Shown here one piece after another: positions 1 to 8,117 of a DNA stretch of 32,664 nt; within the stretch, counting starts at the first letter, position 1, and every line of letters begins with the position of its first letter. The stretch lies in the NCBI GenBank assembly GCA_905206365.1, contig CAJLHF010000024.1, positions 1 to 32,664 on the forward strand, given 5' to 3'. The notes under the pieces were generated by a model. It did not search any database. It had not been told where the DNA came from and was given only the letters and a program-made list of their open reading frames with translations. The translations under genes and the position numbers were made by a program. Source of the stretch: an uncultured Sutterella sp. GTDB lineage: Bacteria; Pseudomonadota; Gammaproteobacteria; Burkholderiales; Burkholderiaceae_F.

Positions 1-67
1 CGTGCCTTAACCCCCCGGAGTTAGCAAGTCCGTTTTTTCCACCCTCATCCCAGGGAGCACTTCGTTC

Positions 68-409
68 GTGGACAGCGTCAAGAAGTACGCGCTCGACGTC
101 CGCGAACTCAACATCGACATGATCGAGAGCATCAACCCCTTCGAAGAGGCGTATTCGATCCTCTCCAAGACGATGAACGAGGAGCGTCTGAGAGAAATTG
201 CCGCGCTCGTGAAAACGAAACGAACAACGATCACCCCGGAGGACGCCAAGCTCTACGCGCGGCGAGCGGTGGAGTTCATCAAAGCGCACGGTCGCAAACC
301 GGACATGAACTCTCAGGACGCTTGGGAGGCTTTGCTCGCGGAAGGTGCGCGCGCGTTCATCAGGTACAAGCAGGAAGGGCGTTATGACACCGCGGAGAAG
401 AAAGCATGA
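68..409 (+). CDS. Small helical protein, probably the C-terminal part of a larger helicase-like gene
   Basis: A 113-residue protein can be read from a GTG at 68, with a modest AGGGA ribosome site at 52-56. The same frame is open back to 11, where a TAA at 8-10 directly precedes a run of six C (11-16), so the true gene may begin outside the window and be cut by a homopolymer indel. No catalytic motif is visible. Residues 67-100 form a helical unit with the pattern F-x5-GRKP-x4-S-x-D-x2-E. A similar unit (FYHKKKRLP...DIFERL) lies at residues 49-70 of the next protein. Its stop overlaps the next ATG by 4 bp, so the two are translationally coupled. From memory, such C-terminal units occur in DEAD/DEAH helicases found beside GIY-YIG nucleases, but I cannot confirm it. 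The coding frame is secure; the identity is not. Confidence 0.6.
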   Translation: MDSVKKYALDVRELNIDMIESINPFEEAYSILSKTMNEERLREIAALVKTKRTTITPEDAKLYARRAVEFIKAHGRKPDMNSQDAWEALLAEGARAFIRYKQEGRYDTAEKKA

Positions 410-1605
410 CGAACCTCGACAATATCGACCCCTACGACCTCTCGCTTGACGATCTTGCCGCCGCACTCGCCGACTTCGCGCCCCAACCGAAGAAGGCTCC
501 GACGTCGGCGGTTGAAGAGCGGATCGTTGCGGGGTTCGAAGAGATCCTGGACTTTTATCACAAAAAGAAGCGCCTTCCCGCCAAGACCGCATCGGACATC
601 TTCGAGCGCCTCTTCGCCATTCGCCTTGCTGCGATCAAAGAGAATGAGACGTGCCTAGCCGCGCTTGATGGATACGATCCCGACGGGGTGCTCGCCATGG
701 AAATTCCCGACGAGGTCGCCGTGAAGGACATGACGGACGACGAGCTTGAAGATCTCCTTGGAGGGGATCTTCAGGACGATCTCTTCGACCTGAAGCACGT
801 GCGTTCCTTCGAAGAGCGTGCTCAGCCCGATCTGGTTGCGGAGCGCAAGCCCTGCAAAGATTTCGAGCGCTATCGGCGCCTCTTCGAGGCTGTGAATTTC
901 GATCTCCGACAGGGCGTGCGCACCTACTACACCCTCGAAGGGGGTGAAAACAAGCGCGTGGAGAAGGGAGAGTTCTACGTCATGGGCGGTCAGATCGCCT
1001 ACGTTGCGGACATCGGAGAGTACTTCAAGACGGCCCAAAACCGTCCCGATGCACGCATGAAGGTGATCTTTGCGAACGGCACGGAATCGACGCCGCTCGT
1101 TCGCTCCTTCCAGCGACAGATGTACGACGACCCGGGCGCCCGAGGCATCACCGAGCCGACGTTGGGCGGACTTTTCCAGCCGGAAGCCGAACCCGAACTC
1201 AAGGCGAACGGGACAATCTACGTCCTGCGGAGCAAGGCCGAGATCCCCTTAATCGCTGAGCATCGCGACCTCATCCACAAGATCGGCGTTACGCGCACGC
1301 CCGTCGAGACGCGGATTGCGAACGCCGCGAACGATCCGACGTACCTGATGGCCGACGTCGAGGTTGTCGCGACCTACGACCTCTACGGGATCAATCCGGT
1401 GAAGCTTGAGAACCTGATTCATCAGGTGTTCGCCAAGGTTCAGCTCGACATCGAGATCGAGGACCGCTTCGGAAAGCCCGTGCGCCCGAGGGAGTGGTAC
1501 CTGGTTCCGCTCTCCGTCATCAATGAGCTGATCGAACGCGTTCATCGCGGCGATCTGCTGGGGCTCCGCTACGACGAGAAAAAGGCTCGACTCGTTCAGG
1601 ATTGA
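406..1605 (+). CDS. GIY-YIG nuclease-family protein (T5orf172/Mug113-like)
   Basis: A 399-residue protein whose C-terminal third looks like a GIY-YIG endonuclease fold of the T5orf172/Mug113 type. A TIYVL strand lies at residues 270-274 and HKIGVT at 291-296, the counterparts of the GIY and YIG motifs. Conserved-type Arg303 (VETRI) follows, then Glu335 in KLENLIHQVF, the expected metal ligand, and a late EWYLVP strand. The first ~80 residues carry a helical unit with KKKRLPAKTASDIFERL, also seen in the preceding protein. The middle (about 100-265) is unassigned. The ATG at 406 overlaps the previous stop (ATGA). This arrangement suggests a nucleic-acid processing or defence operon whose larger partner lies left of the window. 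Family assignment is fairly firm; substrate and role are inference. Confidence 0.72.
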   Translation: MTNLDNIDPYDLSLDDLAAALADFAPQPKKAPTSAVEERIVAGFEEILDFYHKKKRLPAKTASDIFERLFAIRLAAIKENETCLAALDGYDPDGVLAMEIPDEVAVKDMTDDELEDLLGGDLQDDLFDLKHVRSFEERAQPDLVAERKPCKDFERYRRLFEAVNFDLRQGVRTYYTLEGGENKRVEKGEFYVMGGQIAYVADIGEYFKTAQNRPDARMKVIFANGTESTPLVRSFQRQMYDDPGARGITEPTLGGLFQPEAEPELKANGTIYVLRSKAEIPLIAEHRDLIHKIGVTRTPVETRIANAANDPTYLMADVEVVATYDLYGINPVKLENLIHQVFAKVQLDIEIEDRFGKPVRPREWYLVPLSVINELIERVHRGDLLGLRYDEKKARLVQD

Positions 1606-1632
1606 GGCTACACGTCGGATGCCTCTCGAATG

Positions 1633-1665
1633 CCGGCACGTCGCACGAACGACGTGCCGGTTTTT
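1633..1665 (+). terminator. Rho-independent terminator after the GIY-YIG gene
   Basis: A perfect 11-bp stem (1633-1643 with 1650-1660), a 6-nt loop and five T residues follow the GIY-YIG stop. It lies between two convergent genes, so the hairpin could also slow transcription arriving from the DprA-like gene, although the minus side lacks a clear U tract. Confidence 0.85.
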
Positions 1666-1685
1666 CGTTCTTCGAGCAAGCCCGC

Positions 1686-2621
1686 TCACGCTTCGCCCGC
1701 CCGGATCGCTTCGAACGCCGCCTCGGGGTCGTCGGGCACCGTGCCCGCCCCGAGGGAGGCGAGCGCTCGTAGTCCCGGCATCGATCGGTCGCGCACGAAG
1801 ACGCGCCCCCAGCCGTTCACAAGCGCCTCGCGCGCTCCCGTTGCCGTGCCGCCCGTTTCGGCCGACGCCACGACGCAAACGCCTTGAGTCGCGGCGTAGA
1901 TGAAGCGGTTGCGGCCCATGGCCGTTCCCCGAGAAAAGGGCGCCTCAGGACCAAACGGCGTCAAAAGCGCAAGGCGCCCCGACGCGATGAAGTGTCGGTT
2001 CTCGGGTCGGAGCACGGCACGCATGAGACTATCCGCCACGAAGCCCACCGCCCGACCGCCTGCGTGGAGTGCACCCGACATCCCAGCGCGGTCGATCCCG
2101 CGCGCGCAGCCCGATACGACCGTGACGCCCGCTCGGGCGGCCTCGGCTCCGAAGGCTTCGGCCCAGGCGAGCGCTTCGGGCGCCGCATCGCGCGAGCCGA
2201 CGATGCCGATGGCGTCGCCCTGAAGGAGTTCGGGACTGCCCGCCGTGTAAAAGAGCGGCGGACTGCTCCGGCCCAAGGTCCGTCGAAGGGCGGCAGGAAA
2301 GAGGGTCGAAGCGCGGGTTGCCACCCAAATGCCGCGTTCTTCCCAAGAAGCGAGCGTCACCCCGAGCGCGAGGCCCCGAGAAAGGAGCGCCTCGATGCGG
2401 GCTTTCGGGATCGTTCGAGAAGCGCTTCCCTCTGCCGCGATCGCATCGGGCAACGACGCGACGAAGGCTGCATCGAGCAGGTCCGCGGGCGTTTTGCGAG
2501 CGGCCATCAGGAAGCGCGCCAGTGCATCCCATTCCGCGGTTGCAAGCGGGTGCGGGCCCGCCGCGCCCGCCAGGTGCGCGCAGCAGAGCATGAGCGCTTG
2601 GTCGCTTTCGCTGTAGTGCAT
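1686..2621 (-). CDS. Divergent DprA-like protein (SLOG/Rossmann fold)
   Basis: A 311-residue protein with a DprA/Smf-type Rossmann core. It has the phosphate-binding IGIVGSRDA, then VVSGCARGID, and a late MGRNRFIYA segment followed by ETGGTATGAREAL and a VFVR strand. Canonical DprA binds single-stranded DNA and loads RecA during transformation, with HGTAL/RNRIIAGLS-type motifs. Here the third motif is NRFIYA and the closing strand is VFVR, which I associate with a DprA-like side family rather than the housekeeping protein. The N-terminal ~120 residues are helical and probably a separate domain. No C-terminal winged helix is evident. It is a single gene, convergent with the GIY-YIG gene and separated from qmcA by a terminator. 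Fold is confident; whether it acts in competence or defence is open. Confidence 0.75.
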   Translation of the reverse strand: MHYSESDQALMLCCAHLAGAAGPHPLATAEWDALARFLMAARKTPADLLDAAFVASLPDAIAAEGSASRTIPKARIEALLSRGLALGVTLASWEERGIWVATRASTLFPAALRRTLGRSSPPLFYTAGSPELLQGDAIGIVGSRDAAPEALAWAEAFGAEAARAGVTVVSGCARGIDRAGMSGALHAGGRAVGFVADSLMRAVLRPENRHFIASGRLALLTPFGPEAPFSRGTAMGRNRFIYAATQGVCVVASAETGGTATGAREALVNGWGRVFVRDRSMPGLRALASLGAGTVPDDPEAAFEAIRAGEA

Positions 2622-2649
2622 GGTTCTCGGTTTTTGCGGGCGTTCAATG

Positions 2650-2674
2650 AAAAAAGGGGCGCCGCGCGCCCCTT
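2650..2674 (-). terminator. Rho-independent terminator of the nfeD-qmcA unit
   Basis: Read on the minus strand, a 7-bp GC stem (2666-2672 with 2656-2662, loop 2663-2665) is followed by six T residues (plus-strand A run 2650-2655). It lies just past the qmcA stop and separates it from the DprA-like gene. Confidence 0.85.
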
Positions 2675-2730
2675 CTCGGAAGATCGGAAGATTCGGCCCG
2701 AGGCGAGCTCGGACACTGCCGTGCGGTCCG

Positions 2731-3669
2731 TCAGGGCGCGGGCTTCTTCGTCCCTTCGACGATCTTCATCGCGGACGTGATAAGGGTTGACATGTCGGCC
2801 ATGTTTCCGGGCACGACGAGGGTGTTGGAGCTCTTCGCGAGTTCCCCGAAGGCCGCCACGTACTTTTCCGCCACCTGGAGGTTGACGGCCGTCATACCGC
2901 CCTTTTCTTCGGTCGCGGCGGCGATGCGACGGAGCGCCTCGGCCGTGGCGGTCGCGATGGCGAGCGTGGCCGCCGCCTGACCTTCCGCCTTGTTGATCTC
3001 GGCCTGCTTCTCGCCTTCCGACTGCGCGATGGCGGCTTCGCGGGCACCCGTCGCGAGGTTGATCTGTTCGAGCTTGCGGCCTTCGGAAGCCGCAACAACC
3101 GCACGCTTTTCGCGTTCGGCCGTGATCTGCTGTTGCATCGCCTGAAGAATCACGGCGGGCGGGGTCAGGTCCTTGATTTCATAACGAAGGACCTTCACGC
3201 CCCAGTTGAGAGCCGCTTCGTCGATCGCGGAGACCACGGACTTGTTGATGAGGTCGCGCTCTTCAAAGGTCTTGTCAAGCTCCATCTTGCCTACGACGCT
3301 GCGCAGAGTCGTCTGTGCGAGCTGGGTGATGGCGATCACGTAGTTGGACGTCCCGTAGCTCGCACGTTGCGGATCCGTGACCTGGAAAAAGAGCACGCCG
3401 TCGACCGTGAGCTGGGTGTTGTCGCGCGTGATGCAGACCTGACTCGGCGTATCGAGCGGAATTTCCTTCAAGGAGTGCCGATAGGCCACGCGGTCGATGA
3501 AGGGGATGATGAAATTGAGCCCCGGCGTCAGGACCGCGTGGAATTTGCCGAGACGTTCGACCACCCAGGCCGTCTGCTGCGGCACCACTTTGATCGACTG
3601 CATGGCAAACGCCACGGCCACGACGAGCAGGACGATCGTGAGAATGAGAAAACCGCTGATTTCTATCAT
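2731..3669 (-). CDS. qmcA: QmcA-type SPFH/band-7 membrane protein
   Basis: About 312 residues of the stomatin/prohibitin/flotillin (SPFH) family, closest in architecture to E. coli QmcA. One N-terminal membrane helix (about residues 3-23) is followed by the band-7 domain, with VPQQTAWVVERLGKF, LTPGLNFIIPFIDRV and the DNTQLTVDGVLFFQV strand. An Ala/Glu-rich coiled coil (EGRKLEQINLATGAREAAIAQ region) leads to the C-terminus. SPFH proteins form large membrane cages tied to membrane quality control and FtsH-type proteolysis; that role is family knowledge. I chose the ATG at 3669, which has a GGGG about 8 nt upstream; a TTG 12 bases earlier is also in frame. It lies 65 bp after an NfeD-family gene on the same strand, the usual pairing for this family. 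Confidence 0.9.
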   Translation of the reverse strand: MIEISGFLILTIVLLVVAVAFAMQSIKVVPQQTAWVVERLGKFHAVLTPGLNFIIPFIDRVAYRHSLKEIPLDTPSQVCITRDNTQLTVDGVLFFQVTDPQRASYGTSNYVIAITQLAQTTLRSVVGKMELDKTFEERDLINKSVVSAIDEAALNWGVKVLRYEIKDLTPPAVILQAMQQQITAEREKRAVVAASEGRKLEQINLATGAREAAIAQSEGEKQAEINKAEGQAAATLAIATATAEALRRIAAATEEKGGMTAVNLQVAEKYVAAFGELAKSSNTLVVPGNMADMSTLITSAMKIVEGTKKPAP

Positions 3670-3734
3670 TGTTGACCCCAAAAGGCAAGATTGAGAACGA
3701 CCCGGCCTCGCGACCGATTCGCCCCGGAAAAATT

Positions 3735-4163
3735 TCAGTCGGCGACGCGCTCGCCCAAGACGAGTTCCGTCCCGTCGACGCGCACGATCGTCCAGGTACC
3801 TCGAGAGAGCGCCCCCGATTCTGCCCGAGCGCGCCAGGGAGCACCCCGGTAACGCACTTCGCTCGTGCCGTCGCGCCGCACGGCCTCAACGAAGACCCGC
3901 TGCCCGACGTCGAGTTTTTGAATCGCTTCGGCCTCCCCTTCGGGCATGCGGCGGCGAATCGAGCGCACGGCCACGGCACCGAGCACGGTCGTGACGCCGC
4001 AGCCGAAGAGTTCCGCGGAAAACGAGAAGTCCAGGAAGGAAAGGAAGGCCGCCACGGCAGCGCCCGCCGCCACCGCCAGCAAATAGACGGTACCCGCAAA
4101 CATTTCAAGACCGACGACGACCAGCGCCGCGACGCACCAGAGTACGGTTCCGGAAACGAGCAT
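3735..4163 (-). CDS. NfeD-family membrane protein
   Basis: A 142-residue protein with two hydrophobic segments (about residues 5-45 and 50-68), a basic cytoplasmic turn (RSIRRRMPEG), then a C-terminal OB-fold-like beta domain containing VGQRVFVEAVRRDGTSEVRYRG and RGTWTIVRVDGTELVLGE. This is the short NfeD form, comparable to E. coli YbbJ, which partners with SPFH proteins. It lacks the ClpP-like protease half of long NfeDs. The start ATG at 4163 is preceded by a good purine-rich site (GGGGGAA). It is the promoter-proximal gene of the pair with qmcA, so the two probably act together in the inner membrane. Confidence 0.85.
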   Translation of the reverse strand: MLVSGTVLWCVAALVVVGLEMFAGTVYLLAVAAGAAVAAFLSFLDFSFSAELFGCGVTTVLGAVAVRSIRRRMPEGEAEAIQKLDVGQRVFVEAVRRDGTSEVRYRGAPWRARAESGALSRGTWTIVRVDGTELVLGERVAD

Positions 4164-4592
4164 GGCAATTCCCCCGGGAAAGAGCGTTCGGTCCCCGGGT
4201 GCTCCAACAGCATCCCGCGAAGCCGATCGAATTCGATAGGTTCGGAATGTTCGATTTCTTCAACTCGGCGACGGGAGGAAGAGGTTGCCTTCGTCCGTCT
4301 GTTTTCCGAGTGCTTTTTCGCATTCTACCTTCAGACGGGGGTCGAGTCGTCGGGTGCGAAAGCGCAAGCGCATTTGGGAATCGTTTAAGGAAGGCGGGCG
4401 GAAAGAAGCGACGACAGAAGAGAGGGAGCGCACCCGATAGAGCCGAAGCGGCAGGAAAAAAGAAGCGGTCCGAATTCCGTTTTCCGGAATTCGGACCGCT
4501 TGTCCGGTCTTACGGTCTCAGACCGCAACATTCGCCCGCCTCAGTCCGGCAGAAAAGCCGGACTTGGGCGTTGCCGACACTTGAGTCGAAAC
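4164..4592. other. Intergenic region: nfeD-qmcA promoter side and ppsA 3' side
   Basis: This 429-bp stretch holds no convincing gene. A minus-strand TAGAAT at 4322-4327 is a candidate -10 box for nfeD-qmcA, with no good -35. The ppsA terminator occupies 4456-4501. A second perfect 8-bp inverted repeat (4543-4550 with 4557-4564) lies just past the ppsA stop but has no U tract. The ORFs crossing this stretch have no recognisable protein features. Confidence 0.6.
4456..4501 (-). terminator. Strong terminator downstream of ppsA
   Basis: A perfect 16-bp stem (4463-4478 with 4486-4501) with a 7-nt loop is followed, on the minus strand, by a T-rich tail from the plus-strand A run at 4456-4461. It sits about 90 bp past the ppsA stop. 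Confidence 0.88.
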
Positions 4593-6968
4593 TCAGCGGC
4601 GGACGGCGAGACGACGCCAGGTGTCAACCACCGTGTCGGGGTTGAGCGAGATCGATTCGATCCCTTCGTCCATCAGCCACTGAGCGAAGTCGGCGTGGTC
4701 GGACGGGCCCTGACCGCAGATGCCGACGTACTTGCCCTGAGCACGGCAGGCCTTGATGGCCATCGAGAGGAGAGCCTTGACAGCATCGTTGCGTTCGTCG
4801 AACGAGGCGGCCACAAGGCCGGAGTCGCGGTCGAGACCGAGCGCAAGCTGCGTCATGTCGTTCGAGCCGATCGAGAAGCCGTCGAAGTATTCGAGGAACT
4901 GGTCGGCGAGAACGGCGTTGCTCGGGATTTCGCACATCATGTTGAGGCGCAGGCCGTTGACGCCGCGCTTCAGACCGTGTTCGGCCATGATTTCCGTCGT
5001 GCGGCGGGCTTCGTCGACCGTACGAACGAACGGGATCATGAGTTCGACGTTCGTGAGGCCCATTTCGTCGCGAACGAACTTCATCGCACGGCATTCCATG
5101 GCGAAGCATTCGGCGAACTGGTTCGAGATGTAGCGCGACGCACCGCGGAAGCCGAGCATCGGGTTTTCTTCGACCGGTTCGTAGTGTTCACCGCCGATCA
5201 ACTTGCGGTATTCGTTCGACTTGAAGTCGGAGAGACGAACGATCACCTTCTTCGGCCAGAACGCGGCCGCGATCGTGGCGACGCCTTCGGCGATCTTGCG
5301 TTCGAAGAAGGCCTTGGGCGACGGGTAACCCGCGGAGAGGCGTTCGACCGCATCGCGCAGTTCGCTCGGGATGTTCGGGTACTCGAGGATCGCCTTCGGG
5401 TGCAGACCGATGTTGTTGTTGATGATGAACTCAAGGCGAGCGAGACCCACGCCCTTGTTCGGGATCGACTGGAATTCGAACGCGAGCTGCGGGTTGCCGA
5501 CGTTCATCATGATCTTGACGGGCACTTCGGGGAGCGCGCCGCGACGAACTTCTTCGACCGCAACGGCAAGACGCCCTTCGTAGATGTTGCCCGTGTCGCC
5601 TTCGGCGCAGGAAACCGTGACTTCGTCGCCTTCCATCAGGCGTTCGGTCGCGTCGCCGCAGCCGACGACGGCGGGAATGCCGAGTTCGCGCGCGATGATG
5701 GCGGCGTGGCAGGTGCGGCCGCCGCGATTCGTGACGATGGCCGCGGCCTTCTTCATGACGGGTTCCCAGTTGGGGTCGGTCATGTCCGTAACAAGCACGT
5801 CGCCCGCCTGAACGCGATCCATTTCGGCGGCGCTTTCAACGATGCGAACCGTACCCTGGCCGATCTTCTGACCGATGGCGCGACCCTGAGCGAGGAGACG
5901 GCCCTTTTCCTTCAGGGAGTAACGGAGCTGCACGTCGGCGGCGGACTGCTGGGACTTCACCGTTTCGGGACGAGCCTGCAGGATGTAGATCTTGCCGTCG
6001 ATGCCGTCCTTGCCCCATTCGATGTCCATGGGACGGCCGTAGTGCTTTTCAATGATGCGGGCGAACTTCGCGAGTTCGATCACGTCTTCGTCGGTGATCG
6101 CGAAGCGACGACGGTCTTCGGCCGAGACGTCGACCGTGCGAACCGTGCGGCCCGTGGCGCTCTTCGGTTCGAATTCCATCTTGATGAGCTTCGAGCCGAG
6201 CGTCTTGCGGATGATCGGGAACTTGCCCGCGTCGAGCATGGGCTTGTGCACGTAGAATTCGTCGGGGTTGACGGCACCCTGAACGACCGTTTCGCCGAGA
6301 CCGTAGGAAGCGGTGATGAAGACCACCTGGTCGAAGCCCGATTCCGTGTCGAGCGTGAACATCACGCCCGCGGCGCCGCGGTCGGAACGGCACATGCGCT
6401 GCACGCCGGCGGAAAGAGCCACTTCGGCGTGGGTGAAGCCCTTGTGAACGCGGTAGGAGATGGCGCGGTCGTTGTAAAGCGACGCGAACACTTCCTTCAT
6501 GCGGTAGAGCACGGCATCGATGCCGACCACGTTGAGAACCGTTTCCTGCTGACCGGCGAACGACGCGTCGGGAAGGTCTTCGGCCGTGGCCGAGGAACGA
6601 ACGGCGACGGAGATTTCTTCCTGGCCGTCCTTGAGCCAATCGTAGAATTCGCGGATTTCGCGTTCGAGTTCGGCCGGGAACGGGGCCGCTTCGATCCAGC
6701 CGCGGATTTCCGCGCCGGCGGCCGCCAGGGCCTTCACGTCGTCGACGTCGAGGTGGGCGAGGCGTTCGTGAATACGTTCCTCAAGACCGCCTTCACGAAG
6801 GAAGAGGCGGAACGCTTCGGCCGTCGTCGCGAAGCCGTCGGGAACACGGATGCCCGCGCTCGTCAACTGGCTCAAGAGTTCGCCGAGCGAGGCGTTCTTG
6901 CCGCCCACTCGGTCCACGTCCGTCATGCGAAGCTGACTAAAGGGAAATACGTAACGACCCTGTACCAT
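4593..6968 (-). CDS. ppsA: Phosphoenolpyruvate synthase
   Basis: 791 residues, the normal length for PEP synthase (pyruvate, water dikinase), which makes PEP from pyruvate with ATP giving AMP and phosphate for gluconeogenesis. The N-terminal ATP-grasp domain begins with GGKNASLGELL. A swivelling phosphohistidine domain carries GGRTCHAAIIARELGIPAVVG with the catalytic His in TCHA. The C-terminal PEP/pyruvate TIM barrel carries MMCEIPSNA, SIGSNDMTQL and the active-site Cys in GICGQGPSD. The reading frame extends far upstream, but the ATG at 6968 matches the family N-terminus and has AAGGA about 7 nt before it. A TACAAT box on the minus strand (7019-7024) is a plausible -10. It is divergent from the torD-like/ppsR genes; PpsR regulates this enzyme by threonine phosphorylation in the phosphohistidine domain. 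Confidence 0.97.
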   Translation of the reverse strand: MVQGRYVFPFSQLRMTDVDRVGGKNASLGELLSQLTSAGIRVPDGFATTAEAFRLFLREGGLEERIHERLAHLDVDDVKALAAAGAEIRGWIEAAPFPAELEREIREFYDWLKDGQEEISVAVRSSATAEDLPDASFAGQQETVLNVVGIDAVLYRMKEVFASLYNDRAISYRVHKGFTHAEVALSAGVQRMCRSDRGAAGVMFTLDTESGFDQVVFITASYGLGETVVQGAVNPDEFYVHKPMLDAGKFPIIRKTLGSKLIKMEFEPKSATGRTVRTVDVSAEDRRRFAITDEDVIELAKFARIIEKHYGRPMDIEWGKDGIDGKIYILQARPETVKSQQSAADVQLRYSLKEKGRLLAQGRAIGQKIGQGTVRIVESAAEMDRVQAGDVLVTDMTDPNWEPVMKKAAAIVTNRGGRTCHAAIIARELGIPAVVGCGDATERLMEGDEVTVSCAEGDTGNIYEGRLAVAVEEVRRGALPEVPVKIMMNVGNPQLAFEFQSIPNKGVGLARLEFIINNNIGLHPKAILEYPNIPSELRDAVERLSAGYPSPKAFFERKIAEGVATIAAAFWPKKVIVRLSDFKSNEYRKLIGGEHYEPVEENPMLGFRGASRYISNQFAECFAMECRAMKFVRDEMGLTNVELMIPFVRTVDEARRTTEIMAEHGLKRGVNGLRLNMMCEIPSNAVLADQFLEYFDGFSIGSNDMTQLALGLDRDSGLVAASFDERNDAVKALLSMAIKACRAQGKYVGICGQGPSDHADFAQWLMDEGIESISLNPDTVVDTWRRLAVRR

Positions 6969-7429
6969 TGTGTAGTCCTTTGATCCCGTGAGAACGGGTT
7001 GTTGCTCAATCGGAGGGGATTGTAACCACAAAGAGTGCGACATGTGGCCCGCAGGGCGCCCGCCGAGGGCTTTCGGACGGCCGCAAAACGGTTTTTTGCC
7101 GTTTTTTCCGCGTTTTTTCCCTCGATCACGCCCGAAATACAGGTTTTCCCTTAGGAAAGATCGATCGAAAACGCATTCCGAATAGTCGCCCTCGTCCTTC
7201 GTCTGAAAACTCTCAAAAGAACGCCCCTTGTCGAATCCGACCTTCCGATCGCAAGCGTCGGACCGTCGCACGCCCCGCGAAAAGGCCTCCCGGGACCCGC
7301 GGAGGAACGTTTCCCTTTCGCTAGAATGGCTCGATGTCGGCTCGCTCTTTGCCCGACCCCAGCGTCGGGGCGGAAGCGACCGTTTTTCCCCAAGCCCCAC
7401 CCCGACCACACCCGGAGGATCCCCACGTC
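6969..7429. other. Divergent control region between ppsA and the torD-like gene
   Basis: 461 bp without a gene. On the minus strand a TACAAT at 7019-7024 could be the ppsA -10 box, giving a leader of about 45 nt with a small 5-bp hairpin (6985-6998). On the plus strand TAGAAT at 7322-7327 could be the -10 for the torD-like gene. A T-rich stretch (7085-7120) includes a 7-bp stem (7085-7091 with 7099-7105) that could stop stray transcription. I see no convincing operator. Confidence 0.5.
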
Positions 7430-8011
7430 ATGGCCACGCCGCGACTAGAAAACTATGCCCGTCAGTCGGTTTTCGACGCCCTTGCCGCCCTTTTCATTCG
7501 TCCCGATGCCGCGGGCGTCCTCGAACGCTGGGCGGACGCCGTGAAGGTCACCGCGGCCCTCGCGGGCGAAGTTGGGATACCCACCGCGACGCTCGACGCT
7601 CTGCGCGAGAAGCCCCTCCCGACGGCCGAATCCGTGCAGACCGAGTACGAGACGCTCTTCGGCGAAGAGGGCCCCGTCTCTCTTCTTGAAAGCGACTGGC
7701 CGAAGACGTGCGACGATCCGCGCGCGACCTGCCGCCTCGAATACCTGAAAGCGGACCTGGCCGTCACGGACGAGCTCGGCGTTCCCGAAGACCACCTCGG
7801 CATGCTCTGCGGCTTCATGGCGGTTTTGCTGTTGCGCGAAAACCCCGATGCGGCGGAACGCTTCTTCGACCGGCATCCGGGCAAGTGGCTCCCCGCGCTC
7901 GTTGACGCGATTCGCAACCGTCCCGAAGCGGTCTTTTTCCGAGACGCCGCAACGCTTCTCGAAACGATCTGCGAAATCGAAGCATCGCTTCGCGAAGCGA
8001 AGAACTATTGA
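7430..8011 (+). CDS. TorD/DmsD-family molybdoenzyme chaperone
   Basis: 193 residues, all-helical, with family hallmarks: E72-Y73-x2-L76-F77 (YETLF), a VSLLESDW segment, and P119-E120-D121-H122-L123 followed by CGFMAVLLL. TorD/DmsD/NarJ chaperones bind the Tat signal peptide of a molybdopterin reductase and hold the apoenzyme until cofactor insertion. The frame extends to 7334, but the ATG at 7430 is preceded by GGAGG with 10-nt spacing and fits the family N-terminus. No reductase gene adjoins it; the nearest molybdoenzyme gene in the window is about 22 kb away (29982-32566). It sits between ppsA and ppsR, which normally are neighbours. The family is secure, the client is unknown. Confidence 0.88.
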   Translation: MATPRLENYARQSVFDALAALFIRPDAAGVLERWADAVKVTAALAGEVGIPTATLDALREKPLPTAESVQTEYETLFGEEGPVSLLESDWPKTCDDPRATCRLEYLKADLAVTDELGVPEDHLGMLCGFMAVLLLRENPDAAERFFDRHPGKWLPALVDAIRNRPEAVFFRDAATLLETICEIEASLREAKNY

Positions 8012-8037
8012 GGCTTCCGAAAGCCCGCCCGTTATTC

Positions 8038-8059
8038 AAGGCCTCCCGACGGAGGCCTT
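8038..8059 (+). terminator. Hairpin between the torD-like gene and ppsR
   Basis: A perfect 9-bp stem (8038-8046 with 8051-8059) with a CGAC loop lies 27 bp after the torD-like stop. It is followed only by GTTAG, not a U tract, so it may be a weak terminator or an mRNA-stabilising 3' hairpin. A TAGAAT (8062-8067) begins right after it and may be a -10 box for ppsR. Confidence 0.5.
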
Positions 8060-8089
8060 GTTAGAATACGCCGCACCGCAACCCAAAGC

Positions 8090-8108
8090 GCCGGAAACCT
8101 TTTCCGGC
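8090..8108 (+). promoter_or_regulatory. Hairpin immediately upstream of the ppsR start
   Basis: A perfect 8-bp stem (8090-8097 with 8101-8108, loop CCT) ends 9 nt before the ppsR ATG, where the ribosome site should be. No ordinary Shine-Dalgarno sequence is visible. It could limit or tune translation initiation; no ligand or regulator can be inferred. Confidence 0.4.
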
Positions 8109-8117
8109 CTCTTACCC

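Noticed and set aside
4500..6983. 827-residue plus-strand open frame opposite ppsA
   Set aside because: It is the antisense shadow of ppsA: rich in Asp/His/Arg/Val repeats from complementary codons, no domain, and ppsA matches its family end to end.
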